Assembly: GCA_947455145.1 (NCBI GenBank) | Contig: CANGME010000010.1 | Location: 1 to 64,000 of the forward strand | Length of the DNA stretch: 64,000 bases | Direction: 5' to 3' | DNA from: Comamonadaceae bacterium | GTDB taxonomy: Bacteria > Pseudomonadota > Gammaproteobacteria > Burkholderiales > Burkholderiaceae_C | Shown here: positions 1 to 9,142 of the stretch, one piece after another | Numbering within the stretch: the first letter of the stretch is position 1 | Layout: each line of letters opens with the position of its first letter | Position numbers and translations under genes: made by a program | Notes under the pieces: generated by a model | Seen by the model: the letters and a program-made list of their open reading frames with translations, nothing else | Databases searched by the model: none | Told to the model about the DNA's origin: nothing

Positions 1-1
1 A

Positions 2-934
2 CTCATTGCCTGGTTCGGTTGGCCCGCACTTTTCCTCATCAACTTGCCGTTGGGAATTCTGACTCTGGTGCTCGCCCACCAGTACCTGCCCAAGGATCAC
101 AAAGTCACGAAGACCACAAAGGCCAAGTTTGACTTGATAGGGACAGTGATTCTTGTGCTGACGCTTGCCGCTTATGCCCTTTCCATGACGATCGGTCGTG
201 GCAGTTTCGGTCAACTCAACATTACATTACTGGTGTTGGCCCTCATCGGGCTCGGCCTGTTTGTACTCACCGAGTCACGTGCAGAGGCTCCCTTGATTCA
301 GATGGCAACCTTCAAGAACCCGGTGTTGAGCGCAGGTTTCACTATGAGTGCCCTTGTCACCACGGTGGTGATGGCCACATTGGTTGTCGGTCCGTTTTAT
401 CTGTCGGGCGCACTTGGACTTGATCCGGCGCATGTCGGTCTGGTTATGTCATCAGGGCCCATCATTGCAGCACTCACAGGTGCTCCTGCTGGTCGTCTCG
501 TTGACCGGTTGGGTGCATACCGAATGGGAGTGTTTGGACTCGTTGGCATGGCCATCGGTACATCCACAATGACTTTGCTTCCAACAGGGTTCGGCATACC
601 CGGCTACATAGTGCCGCTGGTAGTCATAACTGGCAGCTATGCATTGTTCCAGGCTGCTAACAACACCACAGTGATGACCAATATCGTGCCAGACCAGCGC
701 GGTGTTATCTCCGGCCTGCTCAACCTGTCACGCAATCTCGGATTAATTACCGGCGCATCACTGATGGGCGCTGTGTTCGCCATGGGAGCCGCCACTTCCG
801 ATCTCTTGCAGGCACCTCCAGAGGCTGTTGTGTCTGGCATGCGCGTCACCTTTGGAGTCGCCGCAGGCCTGATCAGCCTTGCCCTCGCCATCGCGTTTGC
901 AGGCCAGGCTATTTCTCGCCGAACCTCGCAATAA
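2..934 (+). CDS. MFS drug/efflux transporter, DHA2-like, 5'-truncated by window edge
   Basis: C-terminal part of a major facilitator superfamily proton-coupled exporter of the inner membrane. The frame is open to the first bases of the window, so the start lies outside. The first residues read WFGWPALFLINLPLGIL, which matches the conserved loop after TM5 of 14-TM DHA2 pumps (EmrB/QacA type). Long hydrophobic segments follow, separated by short basic loops such as RLVDRLGAYRMG. The C-terminus is SRRTSQ. The substrate cannot be told from sequence. An AhpD-like gene follows 87 bp downstream on the same strand. Family call is firm; pumping direction is inferred from the DHA2-like sequence. Confidence 0.85.
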   Translation, partial: LIAWFGWPALFLINLPLGILTLVLAHQYLPKDHKVTKTTKAKFDLIGTVILVLTLAAYALSMTIGRGSFGQLNITLLVLALIGLGLFVLTESRAEAPLIQMATFKNPVLSAGFTMSALVTTVVMATLVVGPFYLSGALGLDPAHVGLVMSSGPIIAALTGAPAGRLVDRLGAYRMGVFGLVGMAIGTSTMTLLPTGFGIPGYIVPLVVITGSYALFQAANNTTVMTNIVPDQRGVISGLLNLSRNLGLITGASLMGAVFAMGAATSDLLQAPPEAVVSGMRVTFGVAAGLISLALAIAFAGQAISRRTSQ

Positions 935-1021
935 ATGAATTTGCCAGCGATACAAGTTTTGTGTCGGCAACGGGCATTCACAAGTAGCAACACTTAACTT
1001 TAACCAACCAAGGAATCAACC

Positions 1022-1459
1022 ATGGAACCACGTCTCAACTTCTATAAATCCGGCCCAGAAGCCATGAAAGCCATGTCTGCCCTGGAGCAGCAGATCGCTC
1101 GCTCAGGTCTGGAAAAATCACTCATCGAATTGGTGCGGCTTCGCGTTTCCCAAATTAATAGCTGCGCCTATTGCATTGATGTACACACCTCTGACGCACG
1201 TAAAGCCGGTGAAAGTGAGCGTCGCCTATCAACCGTGGCCGTCTGGCGCGAGACACCATTCTTTACTGATACTGAGCGCGCAGCCTTGGAGTGGACGGAA
1301 TCTGTGACTTTGGTAGCAAACACGCGCGTGCCTGATGACGTGTGGAATCGAGTGAAGGATCATTTCACACCAGCCGAGATGGTCGACTTGACGCTGCTGG
1401 TGAATACCATCAACTCCTGGAATCGATTCGCCATTGCGTTTCGCAAACTCCCCGTCTGA
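1022..1459 (+). CDS. AhpD/carboxymuconolactone decarboxylase-family protein
   Basis: A 145-residue protein of the alkylhydroperoxidase AhpD core family, all-helical and probably cytoplasmic. The redox motif is visible as SCAYCIDVHTSDARKAG, with Cys48, Cys51 and His55 in the CxxCxxxH arrangement used for peroxide reduction in AhpD. The length fits the single-domain subgroup. The ATG at 1022 is preceded by AAGGA at a good distance. It follows the MFS gene and may be co-transcribed with it, which would suit a stress-linked pair. The physiological electron donor and substrate are unknown. Confidence 0.88.
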   Translation: MEPRLNFYKSGPEAMKAMSALEQQIARSGLEKSLIELVRLRVSQINSCAYCIDVHTSDARKAGESERRLSTVAVWRETPFFTDTERAALEWTESVTLVANTRVPDDVWNRVKDHFTPAEMVDLTLLVNTINSWNRFAIAFRKLPV

Positions 1460-1500
1460 AGTAGGAAGTCCTAGCGCCCTCAGCGTGACTCAAATTGCGC

Positions 1501-2634
1501 TTAGGGTGCGAAGATGATCTTGGCAATCTTTTCGGCGATGGCGTCCGGCGCGGGTTCATGGGAATCACTGTTGGCTAACACCGCAATAAATATTTGCTCT
1601 TTGGGGAAGATCCATGTGTCAGCACTGAAGCCGCCAATGTCACCGCCATGCTCCAGCGCGTCTTTACCGCGAAATCTGCGAATGAACCAACCATACCCGT
1701 AGCCTGTGTGACTGCCGTCACTTAACGTAAAGTCTTTGGCCATCCGTTCCCAGGATTCGCGGCTCAAGATTGCGCCTATCCTGATGGCATGGTCCCAGCG
1801 CACAAGGTCGTCAACACTGGTGCGCATGGCACCTGCGGCAAACGGCCAACTCATACTGAAAAAGGGTGATTTGGTGATGCCCTTTCTACCTTGCGTATAA
1901 CCAATGACAGTAGCAACAGGACTCGCAGCGGTCTCAATCTCCGTACTCTGCATTTGCAGCGGCTGAAAGATCTGCTGCTGCATGAAGTCTTGGTAGCCGA
2001 TGCCGGACACCTTTTCAATGATTCTCCCGAGCAGAAAATAATTGGAGTTGCTGTATGAAAAGTGATGGCCCGGTTGAAATTGCAATCGCGCATCTTTGAA
2101 GAACGCGATGGCGTCATCGGGAATTACGTCCTTTGTGAGCCCGGCACTGAATTGCGGCAATGCCGTGTAGTTTCGGATGCCAGACGTATGAGTGAGCAAG
2201 TTTTCAATAGTTACGTGACGACCAGGCTCAGGATATTCAGGGAAATACTTTCCGAGTTCATCCGCCAATGAGAGCTTGCCTTGCTCAGCAAGCAACATGA
2301 TCGCCGCAGCGGTAAATTGCTTCGTAACTGAGCCCGTGCGTAATGGGAATTCCGGTTGGAGTGGAACGTTCGTCTCCGCATTCGCCAACCCATAGGCTTT
2401 GCGGAACATGACGGCGCCGCGCTGCGAAGCAATGACGTTGGCGCCTGGCTCTCCGGGTTTGAAATACTTTGAAAGCATCTCATCAATTTGAAACGCCCGA
2501 GCGTAAGTTGTACCGGCTTCTTCGACGACGGGTGCGGAGTCGCCAGACCGATCCTGCGCAGCTGTAGGTACGGTGAAAGACGCAAGCGATAGCGGAATCA
2601 GAAGTACCGCGATTAAAGGGCTAACTTTTGTCAC
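1501..2634 (-). CDS. exported serine hydrolase, class C beta-lactamase/PBP4* family
   Basis: Secreted serine hydrolase of the beta-lactamase/D-alanyl-D-alanine carboxypeptidase-like fold. Counting from the longest frame (start 2667), Ser113 and Lys116 form the SxxK motif (SVTK), Tyr205-Ser-Asn207 the YxN motif, and His340-Gly-Gly the third box. A hydrophobic signal segment ending near PTAAQ precedes the mature domain. GTG at 2634 is preferred because the 11 residues before it are polar and overlap the upstream gene; the ATG at 2667 is the alternative. Either way it overlaps the end of the upstream lipoprotein gene, suggesting co-translation. It may be an esterase or peptidase; antibiotic hydrolysis cannot be inferred. 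Confidence 0.85.
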   Translation of the reverse strand: MTKVSPLIAVLLIPLSLASFTVPTAAQDRSGDSAPVVEEAGTTYARAFQIDEMLSKYFKPGEPGANVIASQRGAVMFRKAYGLANAETNVPLQPEFPLRTGSVTKQFTAAAIMLLAEQGKLSLADELGKYFPEYPEPGRHVTIENLLTHTSGIRNYTALPQFSAGLTKDVIPDDAIAFFKDARLQFQPGHHFSYSNSNYFLLGRIIEKVSGIGYQDFMQQQIFQPLQMQSTEIETAASPVATVIGYTQGRKGITKSPFFSMSWPFAAGAMRTSVDDLVRWDHAIRIGAILSRESWERMAKDFTLSDGSHTGYGYGWFIRRFRGKDALEHGGDIGGFSADTWIFPKEQIFIAVLANSDSHEPAPDAIAEKIAKIIFAP

Positions 2635-3241
2635 GCAGTAGCTTTGCCAATTCGGAGGCAGCCTCATTCAATGCCAACTCTGCCGGCGCCAAGGCTGAGA
2701 ACCTGGCTTTGAATTCTGTGATGGGGACAAAGTAGGCATGCGCCATGCTAGCGAGTGGTTGCAACGTATCTGCATCCAGAACTTGAATTTCCACTGCGGC
2801 ACCGCCACGATCAAGAGGCACCGTTAGAAACACGGAGGTTAAGACGTTAAGCACGGGGTTCACCGTCTCGACTCGGGTGATGACCGCGCGGATAACCACC
2901 GGGTGTCCACCAACACTTGGTGGCAATGCTTTGGTTTCCCTGGCAATGGCAGTCTCTAAAGTGGAAATCAGTCGCGCTCTTTCATTCTCAGGAACTACGC
3001 TGTCGGTTGGCGTGGCCCACTCGACAGAAATAGATCGCACCTGATGCGGGTCCACGATAGTTGAAGATCGATAGAGGGCTGTGCTGCCATCATTTGAAGT
3101 CGTCATTTCACTGCGGTTTTTCAAAAACCCTGTGTCGGTCGCTTGCATGGTCGAGCAGGCCGCCAGGCCAGTCACTGACACCAGTAAAAGCAGTCGGAAG
3201 GCGTGGGCAGTAAGAGACTCAGAATTGGGGGCAAATTTCAT
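2621..3241 (-). CDS. outer-membrane lipoprotein, DUF3313-like
   Basis: A 206-residue predicted lipoprotein. The N-terminus has a hydrophobic stretch followed by the lipobox LAAC, with acylated Cys29. The rest is soluble and presumably periplasmic. The overall layout (short linker after Cys, then a beta-rich domain containing IAVEWATPTD-like text near residue 75) resembles DUF3313 lipoproteins, but I hold this only as a likely match. The stop overlaps the serine hydrolase gene. Function is unknown. Confidence 0.7.
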   Translation of the reverse strand: MKFAPNSESLTAHAFRLLLLVSVTGLAACSTMQATDTGFLKNRSEMTTSNDGSTALYRSSTIVDPHQVRSISVEWATPTDSVVPENERARLISTLETAIARETKALPPSVGGHPVVIRAVITRVETVNPVLNVLTSVFLTVPLDRGGAAVEIQVLDADTLQPLASMAHAYFVPITEFKARFSALAPAELALNEAASELAKLLRDKS

Positions 3242-3299
3242 GATGTATTACGGTGAAAATGGTTGAGAAGAAATGAGTGAGCAATAGGGCCTCGTTGGC

Positions 3300-3719
3300 C
3301 TACTCGGTGTCGCTTGCGTGGACGACGACCAAAGCTTCACCGTTGTGAACTTCGCACTTCAACAGGTAGGTTTTCCCCACTTGCATCGGTAGCGTCGTGG
3401 CGGGTCTGTAGCTGGTAAAGCCATTAAAACAATAGACTTGAACCTTGTACTCTCCGGCCAGCACCTGAATCTCACTCGGATAGTCTGTAAAGCCAGGTAT
3501 GCCGAACTGCTTCTGCTCGCTTGAGCCAGAAGATTCAAGTCTTGAATAGCCCCGAATAGTTGCGTGGAAATCATCAGAAAACGGCTTCCCAGCAAAGCCT
3601 TTGATGACAGCAATGCCCGACACACTCTGAACGTCCCCGGCATATTGTTTGGCGGGTGTCATGAATCCGCACGCACCAAGCGTGCTGGCCACCAATGTGG
3701 TGATGAGAATTCTTTTCAT
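3300..3719 (-). CDS. small hypothetical lipoprotein
   Basis: A 139-residue predicted lipoprotein beginning MKRILITTLVASTLGACG, with the lipobox cysteine at residue 17. The remainder is beta-rich and ends VVVHASDTE. A longer frame exists upstream, but it only reads antisense-like through the neighbouring membrane-protein gene, so the ATG at 3719 is chosen. That ATG overlaps the TGA of the DUF2306 gene by 4 bp (ATGA), implying translational coupling. No family recognised with confidence; the text around GKPFSDDFHATIRGYSRL may be a small beta-sandwich. Function unknown. Confidence 0.75.
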   Translation of the reverse strand: MKRILITTLVASTLGACGFMTPAKQYAGDVQSVSGIAVIKGFAGKPFSDDFHATIRGYSRLESSGSSEQKQFGIPGFTDYPSEIQVLAGEYKVQVYCFNGFTSYRPATTLPMQVGKTYLLKCEVHNGEALVVVHASDTE

Positions 3720-4375
3720 ACGGTACCTTTCTGTAGATTCAAATTTCGTGGCGACCATCTTTGGATCGCCATCTCCGCGATAAGTAGATTGATGAGCCAT
3801 GCCAAGCTCATCAGTACGTCCCGTTGCAATATGCTGGGGGTACCAATGAGAAGCATCCAGGGCAAAAGAACCACTACTTGCATACCAGCACCTTGCCCCA
3901 GAGCAAAGGCGCGGATCATCCAAGCCCGGTGCCTGGCAATGTCGCCTCCTTTGACCGCAGTCACGGCCATAAAGATCGAAATCACCATCGCAACGCTCAC
4001 GAATACGCGCACTGCGCAAAGCAAACTGCCCTGCAATTCGGGGGGAATTGGATACATGACCGTCATCCATAAGCCCGATAGCGCAGCAATGACTCCGCTT
4101 GCGGCCACTATCCGACCCGAGACTCTGTGCCATTGGGTTCTTCTTTGGCGTAGCGTCGTAGAAAACTGCAAAGCGCCCAAAATAGAAAACAGGCTCACGC
4201 TAAGGACGTGCACAATCACAGGAGAGGGTGCCGCGACGAACCGGGCGTTCTCGGTGCTGATTTCTGGATTTCCGGAGAGACCCACCAGGCGAGCGATGCC
4301 CGCAGCCAAGGGAATGGCGCTGATAAGTAGCAGTACCAGCGGTACTTTCCAATCGATTCGGGTGGCGTTTGTCAT
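3716..4375 (-). CDS. DUF2306-family membrane protein
   Basis: A 219-residue integral membrane protein. About six hydrophobic segments are visible, starting with VPLVLLLISAIPLAAGIARL and ending with SLAWLINLLIAEMAI. The motif RHRAWMIRAFALG after the fourth segment, plus the earlier QWHRVSGRI, are typical of DUF2306 (heme-oxidase-like or cytochrome-b561-like folds of unknown role). The conserved histidines could bind heme, but that is inference. It is the first gene of a two-gene unit with the small lipoprotein, and its promoter region carries a perfect 20-bp inverted repeat shared with the divergent LuxR-type gene. Confidence 0.75.
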   Translation of the reverse strand: MTNATRIDWKVPLVLLLISAIPLAAGIARLVGLSGNPEISTENARFVAAPSPVIVHVLSVSLFSILGALQFSTTLRQRRTQWHRVSGRIVAASGVIAALSGLWMTVMYPIPPELQGSLLCAVRVFVSVAMVISIFMAVTAVKGGDIARHRAWMIRAFALGQGAGMQVVVLLPWMLLIGTPSILQRDVLMSLAWLINLLIAEMAIQRWSPRNLNLQKGTV

Positions 4376-4407
4376 CCAAGGAGTTTATGAACGGCCCCCA
4401 CTTTTGT

Positions 4408-4427
4408 AACCGTACTAAGGTACGGTT
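4408..4427. promoter_or_regulatory. perfect inverted repeat, probable operator
   Basis: Two 8-bp arms, AACCGTAC and GTACGGTT, separated by TAAG. The repeat sits 33 bp from the DUF2306 start and 75 bp from the LuxR-type start, between divergent genes, so it is not a 3' terminator. Size and symmetry fit a TetR/AcrR-type dimer site. No TetR gene is seen in the window. Confidence 0.6.
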
Positions 4428-4501
4428 TTGCGTGCACTCTTATGCGACTCACGCCTTTGCAGTGTTGAAGCTGCTTCGTTTCGCACCGTCATAGGCTCCC
4501 A

Positions 4502-7117
4502 ATGTCATCAGCGCTACTGGCTACTAAATTCTTCGCACCGCCCCGGCCAGCCCATGACATTTCACGTCCTTCGCTGTCCAAACGCATCGACGAGGGTTTG
4601 TCGCGCAAGTTGACTCTGGTGTGCGCAGCCGCAGGATTCGGCAAATCCACATTAGTTAGCCAATGGGCACAAGATTGCCCTTACCCAAGTGCCTGGCTCT
4701 CACTAGACGTGGAAGACCGTGATCCCAACCGTTTTCTCGAATACCTTGTTGCCTCGTTGGAGGTGATCTCTCAAACCGTGGGATCAGGCTTGGCGACCAT
4801 GTTGAGGAGCTCGCCCCCAGCCTCGGCAGAGACTGTGTTGACGTTGTTGGTGAACCAGCTATCGAAGATTCCTGGCAAGCTGGTGCTTGTTTTAGATGAT
4901 TACCACCTGGCGGCTAGCGCAGGTGTCAATGAGGTGCTGTCGTTTTTGCTTGACCACATGCCGGCCCAGTTGCACGTTGTCATCGTCAGCCGGGAGGAAC
5001 CAGAAATATTACTGGGAAGATTGCGTGTCAGCGGACAGTTGGTGGAAATTCGCCAGCAGGACCTTCGTTTTGGGGTGGAAGAAGCTGATTCGTTCTTCAA
5101 TCAAGGCGGCGATTTCCGACTTTCCAAGGCCCAGGTCAGCGCACTGGAAGCACGTACGGAGGGCTGGATTTCGGGCTTGAAATTGGCCGCCCAGTCGCTG
5201 CGCATGCACAAGGACCCCGATACGTTTATTGCGTCTTTCACAGGTAGTCACCAGTTCGTACAAGACTACCTCGTAGAGGAAGTCTTGCGTCAACAGTCGC
5301 CCGATGTTCAATCCTTTTTGCTTCGTACCTCTGTACTGGATCGCCTGTGCGGTCCCCTGTGTGATGCGGTATTGCAAAACCATGACGGTGAAGACACCCT
5401 CCATCAGCTTGACCAAGCCAATCTCTTCATCGTGCCGTTGGACTCGGAGCGACGTTGGTATCGGTACCACCATTTGTTTTCCGACCTACTTCGCCAACGC
5501 CTAGGTCAAAAGGAGTCCGCGCCACTACACCACCGTGCCAGCCAATGGTATGAGGAACAGGGGATGGAGGTTGAGGCTTTCCATCAAGCAACGTTGTCTA
5601 ACGACTTGCACAATGCCATGCGGTTGATCGAAGGCAATGGCATGCCCTTGTACTTTCGTGGTTTGACCGCTCCAGTAGTGCAGTGGCTTTCGTCTCTAAC
5701 TCCCAGGGTTTTGAATAGCTACCCGTTTCTTTGGGTGGCATTTTCCTGGTCGTTGCTTTTTTCGGGTCAACCTGGTCAGATTGAAGAGAAGTTGTCGGGA
5801 GCTGAAGCCGCGCTTTCCCGCATCCCGCAAGACGCGTCTTCAACAGATACAGCTGGCCAAATTGCTGTGCTATATGCCTGGCTGGCGGTATACCGTAACG
5901 ATGCTGAGGCAATTTATGCGCATGCCAGCCGCGCCCTGGAGCTCCTGAATCCTGAAATTCGCCCAGCCCGAACCGCTGCACACTGCGCCTTGGGCGTCGC
6001 ACAAATGTTTCGTGGGGAGAGAGACAAAGCTAGTGCGGCCTTCCATGAAGTGATAAGCGCTGGCTTATCTTCGGGAAATGTGATGTTTGCAGCGGTCGCT
6101 TCAACCGCTCTGGCCGGCATTCAAGTCACGGATTACCAACTCCATTCAGCGGCAGCCACCTACCGTGAAGTCATAAAAATGATTGGCGACCCAACCCATG
6201 TGTTAGGCTTTGAGGCCCATCTTGGATTGGCAAAAATTCTTTACGAATGGAACGCCCTTGAGGAAGCCGAGTCTCTTACCGTTTTGTGCAGTGAGCTGGT
6301 CGTCCTGGCAAAAAGCAGAACCGAGATAGGGGCCGATCTGCTGCGCGCTCGCCTACTGAGCGCCAGACAAGAAGACTTTGAGGCCGAAACCCTAGTCGCC
6401 CGAGCCGCTGGGATGACAAATCCTGGGCAATTGACCGATCGCATGCGTGAAGTGGCGGAATTGCGGGTGCTGCAGCTGTTGCGCCAAGGAGAAGTAGATA
6501 GAGCGGCCGCATTAGCAATCGCACATCAGCTTCCCGCAGCCCTTGCCAGAACACTCTTGGCACAGGGTAAGGGGGTGGATGCATTGCGGGCTATCGAAGC
6601 CCATAGGCACATGCTGGAAGCAGAGTTTCGTACGCATGATGCGCTTAAGGCTAGAGTGGTCCAGGTCATCATTCACAGTGCCATTGGACAAACGGGCAAG
6701 GCCCTGCAACTGCTACGCGAGTGCGTAGCTCAAGCGCAGCCTCAAGGGTCTATCAGGCTCTTTGTGGATGAGGGCACCCCGATGCAAACACTGCTAAGCC
6801 AGCTCCAACATGAAACGGGAATGGCGCCGTATGTATCCCTGCTGCTGAACGTGTTTGGCGGACAGTTTGTTCACGAAGAACGTGTCACTACCCCTACTGT
6901 AGTCACGTCATCCCACTTGCCTCTTGGCACCTTCAGCGATCGGGAATTGGAAATTCTTCGCCTGATTCAGGAAGGCCATTCCAATCAAAACATCGGTGAA
7001 CGGTTGTTTCTGTCGTTGAGCACCGTCAAGTGGCACAACCAGAACATCTTTTCCAAGCTGGACGTTCAACGACGCACAGAAGCGGTTGCACGCGCAGTGC
7101 AATTGAAATTGCTTTAA
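4502..7117 (+). CDS. MalT-like LuxR-family transcriptional regulator (STAND ATPase)
   Basis: An 871-residue large ATP-binding LuxR-type regulator. The Walker A motif AAAGFGKST lies at residues 42-50 and a Walker B strand, LVLVLDDYH, near 129-137, marking a STAND/NB-ARC-like nucleotide-binding domain. A long helical-repeat (TPR-like) sensor region follows, and a GerE-type helix-turn-helix occupies the last ~65 residues (SDRELEILRLIQEGHSN ... STVKWHNQNIFSKL). By analogy with MalT it should oligomerise on DNA when an inducer and ATP bind. The inducer is unknown. It is divergent from the DUF2306/lipoprotein pair, which are candidate targets. Confidence 0.88.
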   Translation: MSSALLATKFFAPPRPAHDISRPSLSKRIDEGLSRKLTLVCAAAGFGKSTLVSQWAQDCPYPSAWLSLDVEDRDPNRFLEYLVASLEVISQTVGSGLATMLRSSPPASAETVLTLLVNQLSKIPGKLVLVLDDYHLAASAGVNEVLSFLLDHMPAQLHVVIVSREEPEILLGRLRVSGQLVEIRQQDLRFGVEEADSFFNQGGDFRLSKAQVSALEARTEGWISGLKLAAQSLRMHKDPDTFIASFTGSHQFVQDYLVEEVLRQQSPDVQSFLLRTSVLDRLCGPLCDAVLQNHDGEDTLHQLDQANLFIVPLDSERRWYRYHHLFSDLLRQRLGQKESAPLHHRASQWYEEQGMEVEAFHQATLSNDLHNAMRLIEGNGMPLYFRGLTAPVVQWLSSLTPRVLNSYPFLWVAFSWSLLFSGQPGQIEEKLSGAEAALSRIPQDASSTDTAGQIAVLYAWLAVYRNDAEAIYAHASRALELLNPEIRPARTAAHCALGVAQMFRGERDKASAAFHEVISAGLSSGNVMFAAVASTALAGIQVTDYQLHSAAATYREVIKMIGDPTHVLGFEAHLGLAKILYEWNALEEAESLTVLCSELVVLAKSRTEIGADLLRARLLSARQEDFEAETLVARAAGMTNPGQLTDRMREVAELRVLQLLRQGEVDRAAALAIAHQLPAALARTLLAQGKGVDALRAIEAHRHMLEAEFRTHDALKARVVQVIIHSAIGQTGKALQLLRECVAQAQPQGSIRLFVDEGTPMQTLLSQLQHETGMAPYVSLLLNVFGGQFVHEERVTTPTVVTSSHLPLGTFSDRELEILRLIQEGHSNQNIGERLFLSLSTVKWHNQNIFSKLDVQRRTEAVARAVQLKLL

Positions 7118-7228
7118 GCGTCCGTCGCACTGCGGTTGGAACAAAAACCATACTTTGCTAGGGTCACCAAAAGAAGTGGTTTGCCTAAACTTCTTGCGTG
7201 GCAACTTCACCACCATCTGGAACGGCAC

Positions 7229-8257
7229 ATGAACTACTCACTTCCGCGCTTACTGGCTTCGCTGGCCACCCTTCTCGTCGCAGCACACGCGCACGCCTTT
7301 GAGGCCGGCTGGATGCAGATCCAGACCGCTGGCGCGACACCAGACGCCCCCAAGACGACGGTGGCTCTGTACTACCCGACGCTGGCCGCGCCGCGAGTCG
7401 TCGCCATGGGGCCATTCTCGGTTGACGCTGCCATCGGCGGCAAACCCGTCGACAAGGTCAAGGCGCTAATCCTGCTCAGTCATGGCATCAGCGGCACAGA
7501 GCTAGGGCACAGCACGCTGGCGCAAGCCCTTGCCCGCAACGGCTATCTGGTCGCCGCCCTCCGTCATCCCGGCGACAACTACCAGGATCGGTCACTGCTG
7601 GAGAAGGGCCCAGAGCGCTACTTCGACGAGCGGCCGCGTCAAGCCTCCCGTGTCATCGACGCGATCCTGGCCGACCCGGCTTGGAAGGCCCGCATTGCGG
7701 CCGACAGCCAGGGGCCTCTCGTGGGTGCGCTGGGACATTCGGCCGGTGGCTATACGGTGCTGGCGTTGGCAGGGGCCAAGCCAGACTTGTCCCGGATGAA
7801 GAAGCATTGCCAGGCCGAAGCATCCGACGACCCGATCTTCTGCAGCCTGGCTCGCCCGGGTGAAGTGACGCCGCCGTCGCCCGTGGCCACGCCGTCGCCC
7901 CTGTCTTCGTTGAAGGACGAGCGCGTTCGCGCGATCATCGCGATGGCCCCGACCGGTGTGTTGCTCACCGCCGAATCGCTCGCCGCAGTTCGCTCGGCAA
8001 CCATGATCTACGAGGCCGAGCTTGATCGATTCCTGGTACCGCGATTTCATGCCGAGTGGGTTGCCAGCAATCTGCCCGCACCGAACCTGCATCGGGTGCC
8101 CAACGCCTGGCACTTCGCCTTCATGAATACACCCAGCATGTCCATTCCCAGCCACGACGGCGACATCGCCGCGAACCCGCAGGGATTCGATCGTGATGCA
8201 TTTCTGAAGCAGCTCGCCATCGAAATTACCGCTTTCTTTGACAAGACCCTTCTCTAG
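7229..8257 (+). CDS. exported alpha/beta hydrolase (dienelactone hydrolase-like)
   Basis: A 342-residue hydrolase with a cleavable signal peptide (hydrophobic run ending AHAHA). The ATG at 7229 is chosen because the signal peptide begins there; an in-frame longer reading lacks one. The nucleophile elbow GHSAGG places catalytic Ser171. LLSHGISGTELGHS supplies the oxyanion-hole HG motif, and the late His in AWHFAF could complete the triad. Similar proteins are annotated as periplasmic dienelactone-hydrolase-like or PAF-acetylhydrolase-like enzymes. Substrate unknown. GC appears higher than in the LuxR gene just upstream. Confidence 0.82.
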   Translation: MNYSLPRLLASLATLLVAAHAHAFEAGWMQIQTAGATPDAPKTTVALYYPTLAAPRVVAMGPFSVDAAIGGKPVDKVKALILLSHGISGTELGHSTLAQALARNGYLVAALRHPGDNYQDRSLLEKGPERYFDERPRQASRVIDAILADPAWKARIAADSQGPLVGALGHSAGGYTVLALAGAKPDLSRMKKHCQAEASDDPIFCSLARPGEVTPPSPVATPSPLSSLKDERVRAIIAMAPTGVLLTAESLAAVRSATMIYEAELDRFLVPRFHAEWVASNLPAPNLHRVPNAWHFAFMNTPSMSIPSHDGDIAANPQGFDRDAFLKQLAIEITAFFDKTLL

Positions 8258-8547
8258 CCCCTGAAGCCGGACGCCAAACAAACCAGCATCGGCGAACTCA
8301 AGGTCAGCTTCCTGCTTCTCGAACGAAAACTGAATGACCGCTCTGCCCTGACGCGAGCGCCCGCTATGGGCACGAAGCGGCCTGCAATGAATGTCAGGTT
8401 TCCGGATTGGCGGATGTTGACGGACTCGTTGCTTTGAATCGGTCACACACCAATGTCGGCAGATGGCCCAGTCCAGACATTCAGTTGCCCTGTAAGAACG
8501 CTTTCGCTGCACTGCGCCCGAGCAAGACAAGCGCAGCCACTGCCCAC
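8258..8547. other. intergenic region, no gene recognised
   Basis: About 290 bp between the convergent alpha/beta hydrolase and arfB. I see no credible coding frame, RNA gene or clear terminator hairpin. The sequence looks like degenerate, formerly mobile or coding material, but nothing identifiable. Confidence 0.4.
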
Positions 8548-8964
8548 CTACTCGCCCCCCGACACCTTGCCCCGCAGCTTCTTCACATCGCCCCGGGTCG
8601 TCTTGCTGTCCAACCGCTTGCGCTGAGAACTCTTCGTCGGCTTGGTCGCTTTACGCGGCTTCGGTGGGGTGGCTACGCTGTCCACCAAGGCTTGCAGGCG
8701 TTCGATAGATTCCACGCGGTTTTGCTCTTGGCTGCGGGTGGTTTGCGCCTTGATGACCACCACGCCCTCGTTCGTGATGCGCTGGTCGCCTAAGGCCAGC
8801 AGGCGTTCCTTGATGGCGTCGGGCAGGCTTGATGCGGGGATGTCGTAGCGCAGGTGAATCGCGCTGGAGACTTTGTTGACGTTTTGTCCACCCGCGCCTT
8901 GTGCGCGGATGGCGGTGAACTCAATCTCGTCTTCCAGAACTTGAGGGGTGGGTGGGCTTGCCAT
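8548..8964 (-). CDS. arfB: peptidyl-tRNA hydrolase ArfB (YaeJ), alternative ribosome rescue
   Basis: A 138-residue stand-alone release-factor catalytic domain. The GGQ motif is at residues 25-27 (RAQGAGGQNVNKV), and the C-terminal tail is Lys/Arg-rich (KPRKATKPTKSSQRKR), the tail that enters the empty mRNA channel of a stalled ribosome. It hydrolyses peptidyl-tRNA on non-stop complexes. The ATG at 8964 is chosen: homologues start just before this domain, and the 24 extra upstream residues would run into the parE remnant in another frame. Length matches the family (~140). Confidence 0.93.
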   Translation of the reverse strand: MASPPTPQVLEDEIEFTAIRAQGAGGQNVNKVSSAIHLRYDIPASSLPDAIKERLLALGDQRITNEGVVVIKAQTTRSQEQNRVESIERLQALVDSVATPPKPRKATKPTKSSQRKRLDSKTTRGDVKKLRGKVSGGE

Positions 8965-8977
8965 GCGCACGGCTCGA

Positions 8978-9142
8978 TCAGAAAGACGCCAACCTGACAT
9001 CCCTGGCGTGATGCAGCACCTCTGACTCCTGCTCAATGGTATCCAAAACCTGGTCAGCTGCCCTCAAGTTGTCCTCCGCGATGTAGAGCCAAGCCTCCAA
9101 AAGGTCTGCCTGCGCCCGCTCGGTAAACACCAATCGCAACAT
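8978..9142 (-). pseudogene. internally deleted ParE-family toxin remnant
   Basis: Directly downstream of the parD-like gene (TGATG, 1-bp overlap) an ATG at 9142 opens a 54-codon frame. It starts like a full ParE toxin (MLRLVFTERAQADLLEAWLY) and then jumps, near residue 40, to text typical of the ParE C-terminus (VLHHARDVR). Family members are about 95-100 residues, so roughly 40-45 codons of the central beta-sheet appear to be missing while the frame is kept. The product is probably inactive as a gyrase toxin. The end of the frame lies 13 bp from the arfB start. Confidence 0.75.

Noticed and set aside
3720-4133. Extended start for the small lipoprotein gene
   Set aside because: The extra codons read through the DUF2306 gene in another frame and hide the lipoprotein signal at 3719.
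7592-8530. Minus-strand open frame across the dienelactone-hydrolase-like gene
   Set aside because: Antisense, Arg/Gly-rich, no domain; plus-strand gene is well supported.
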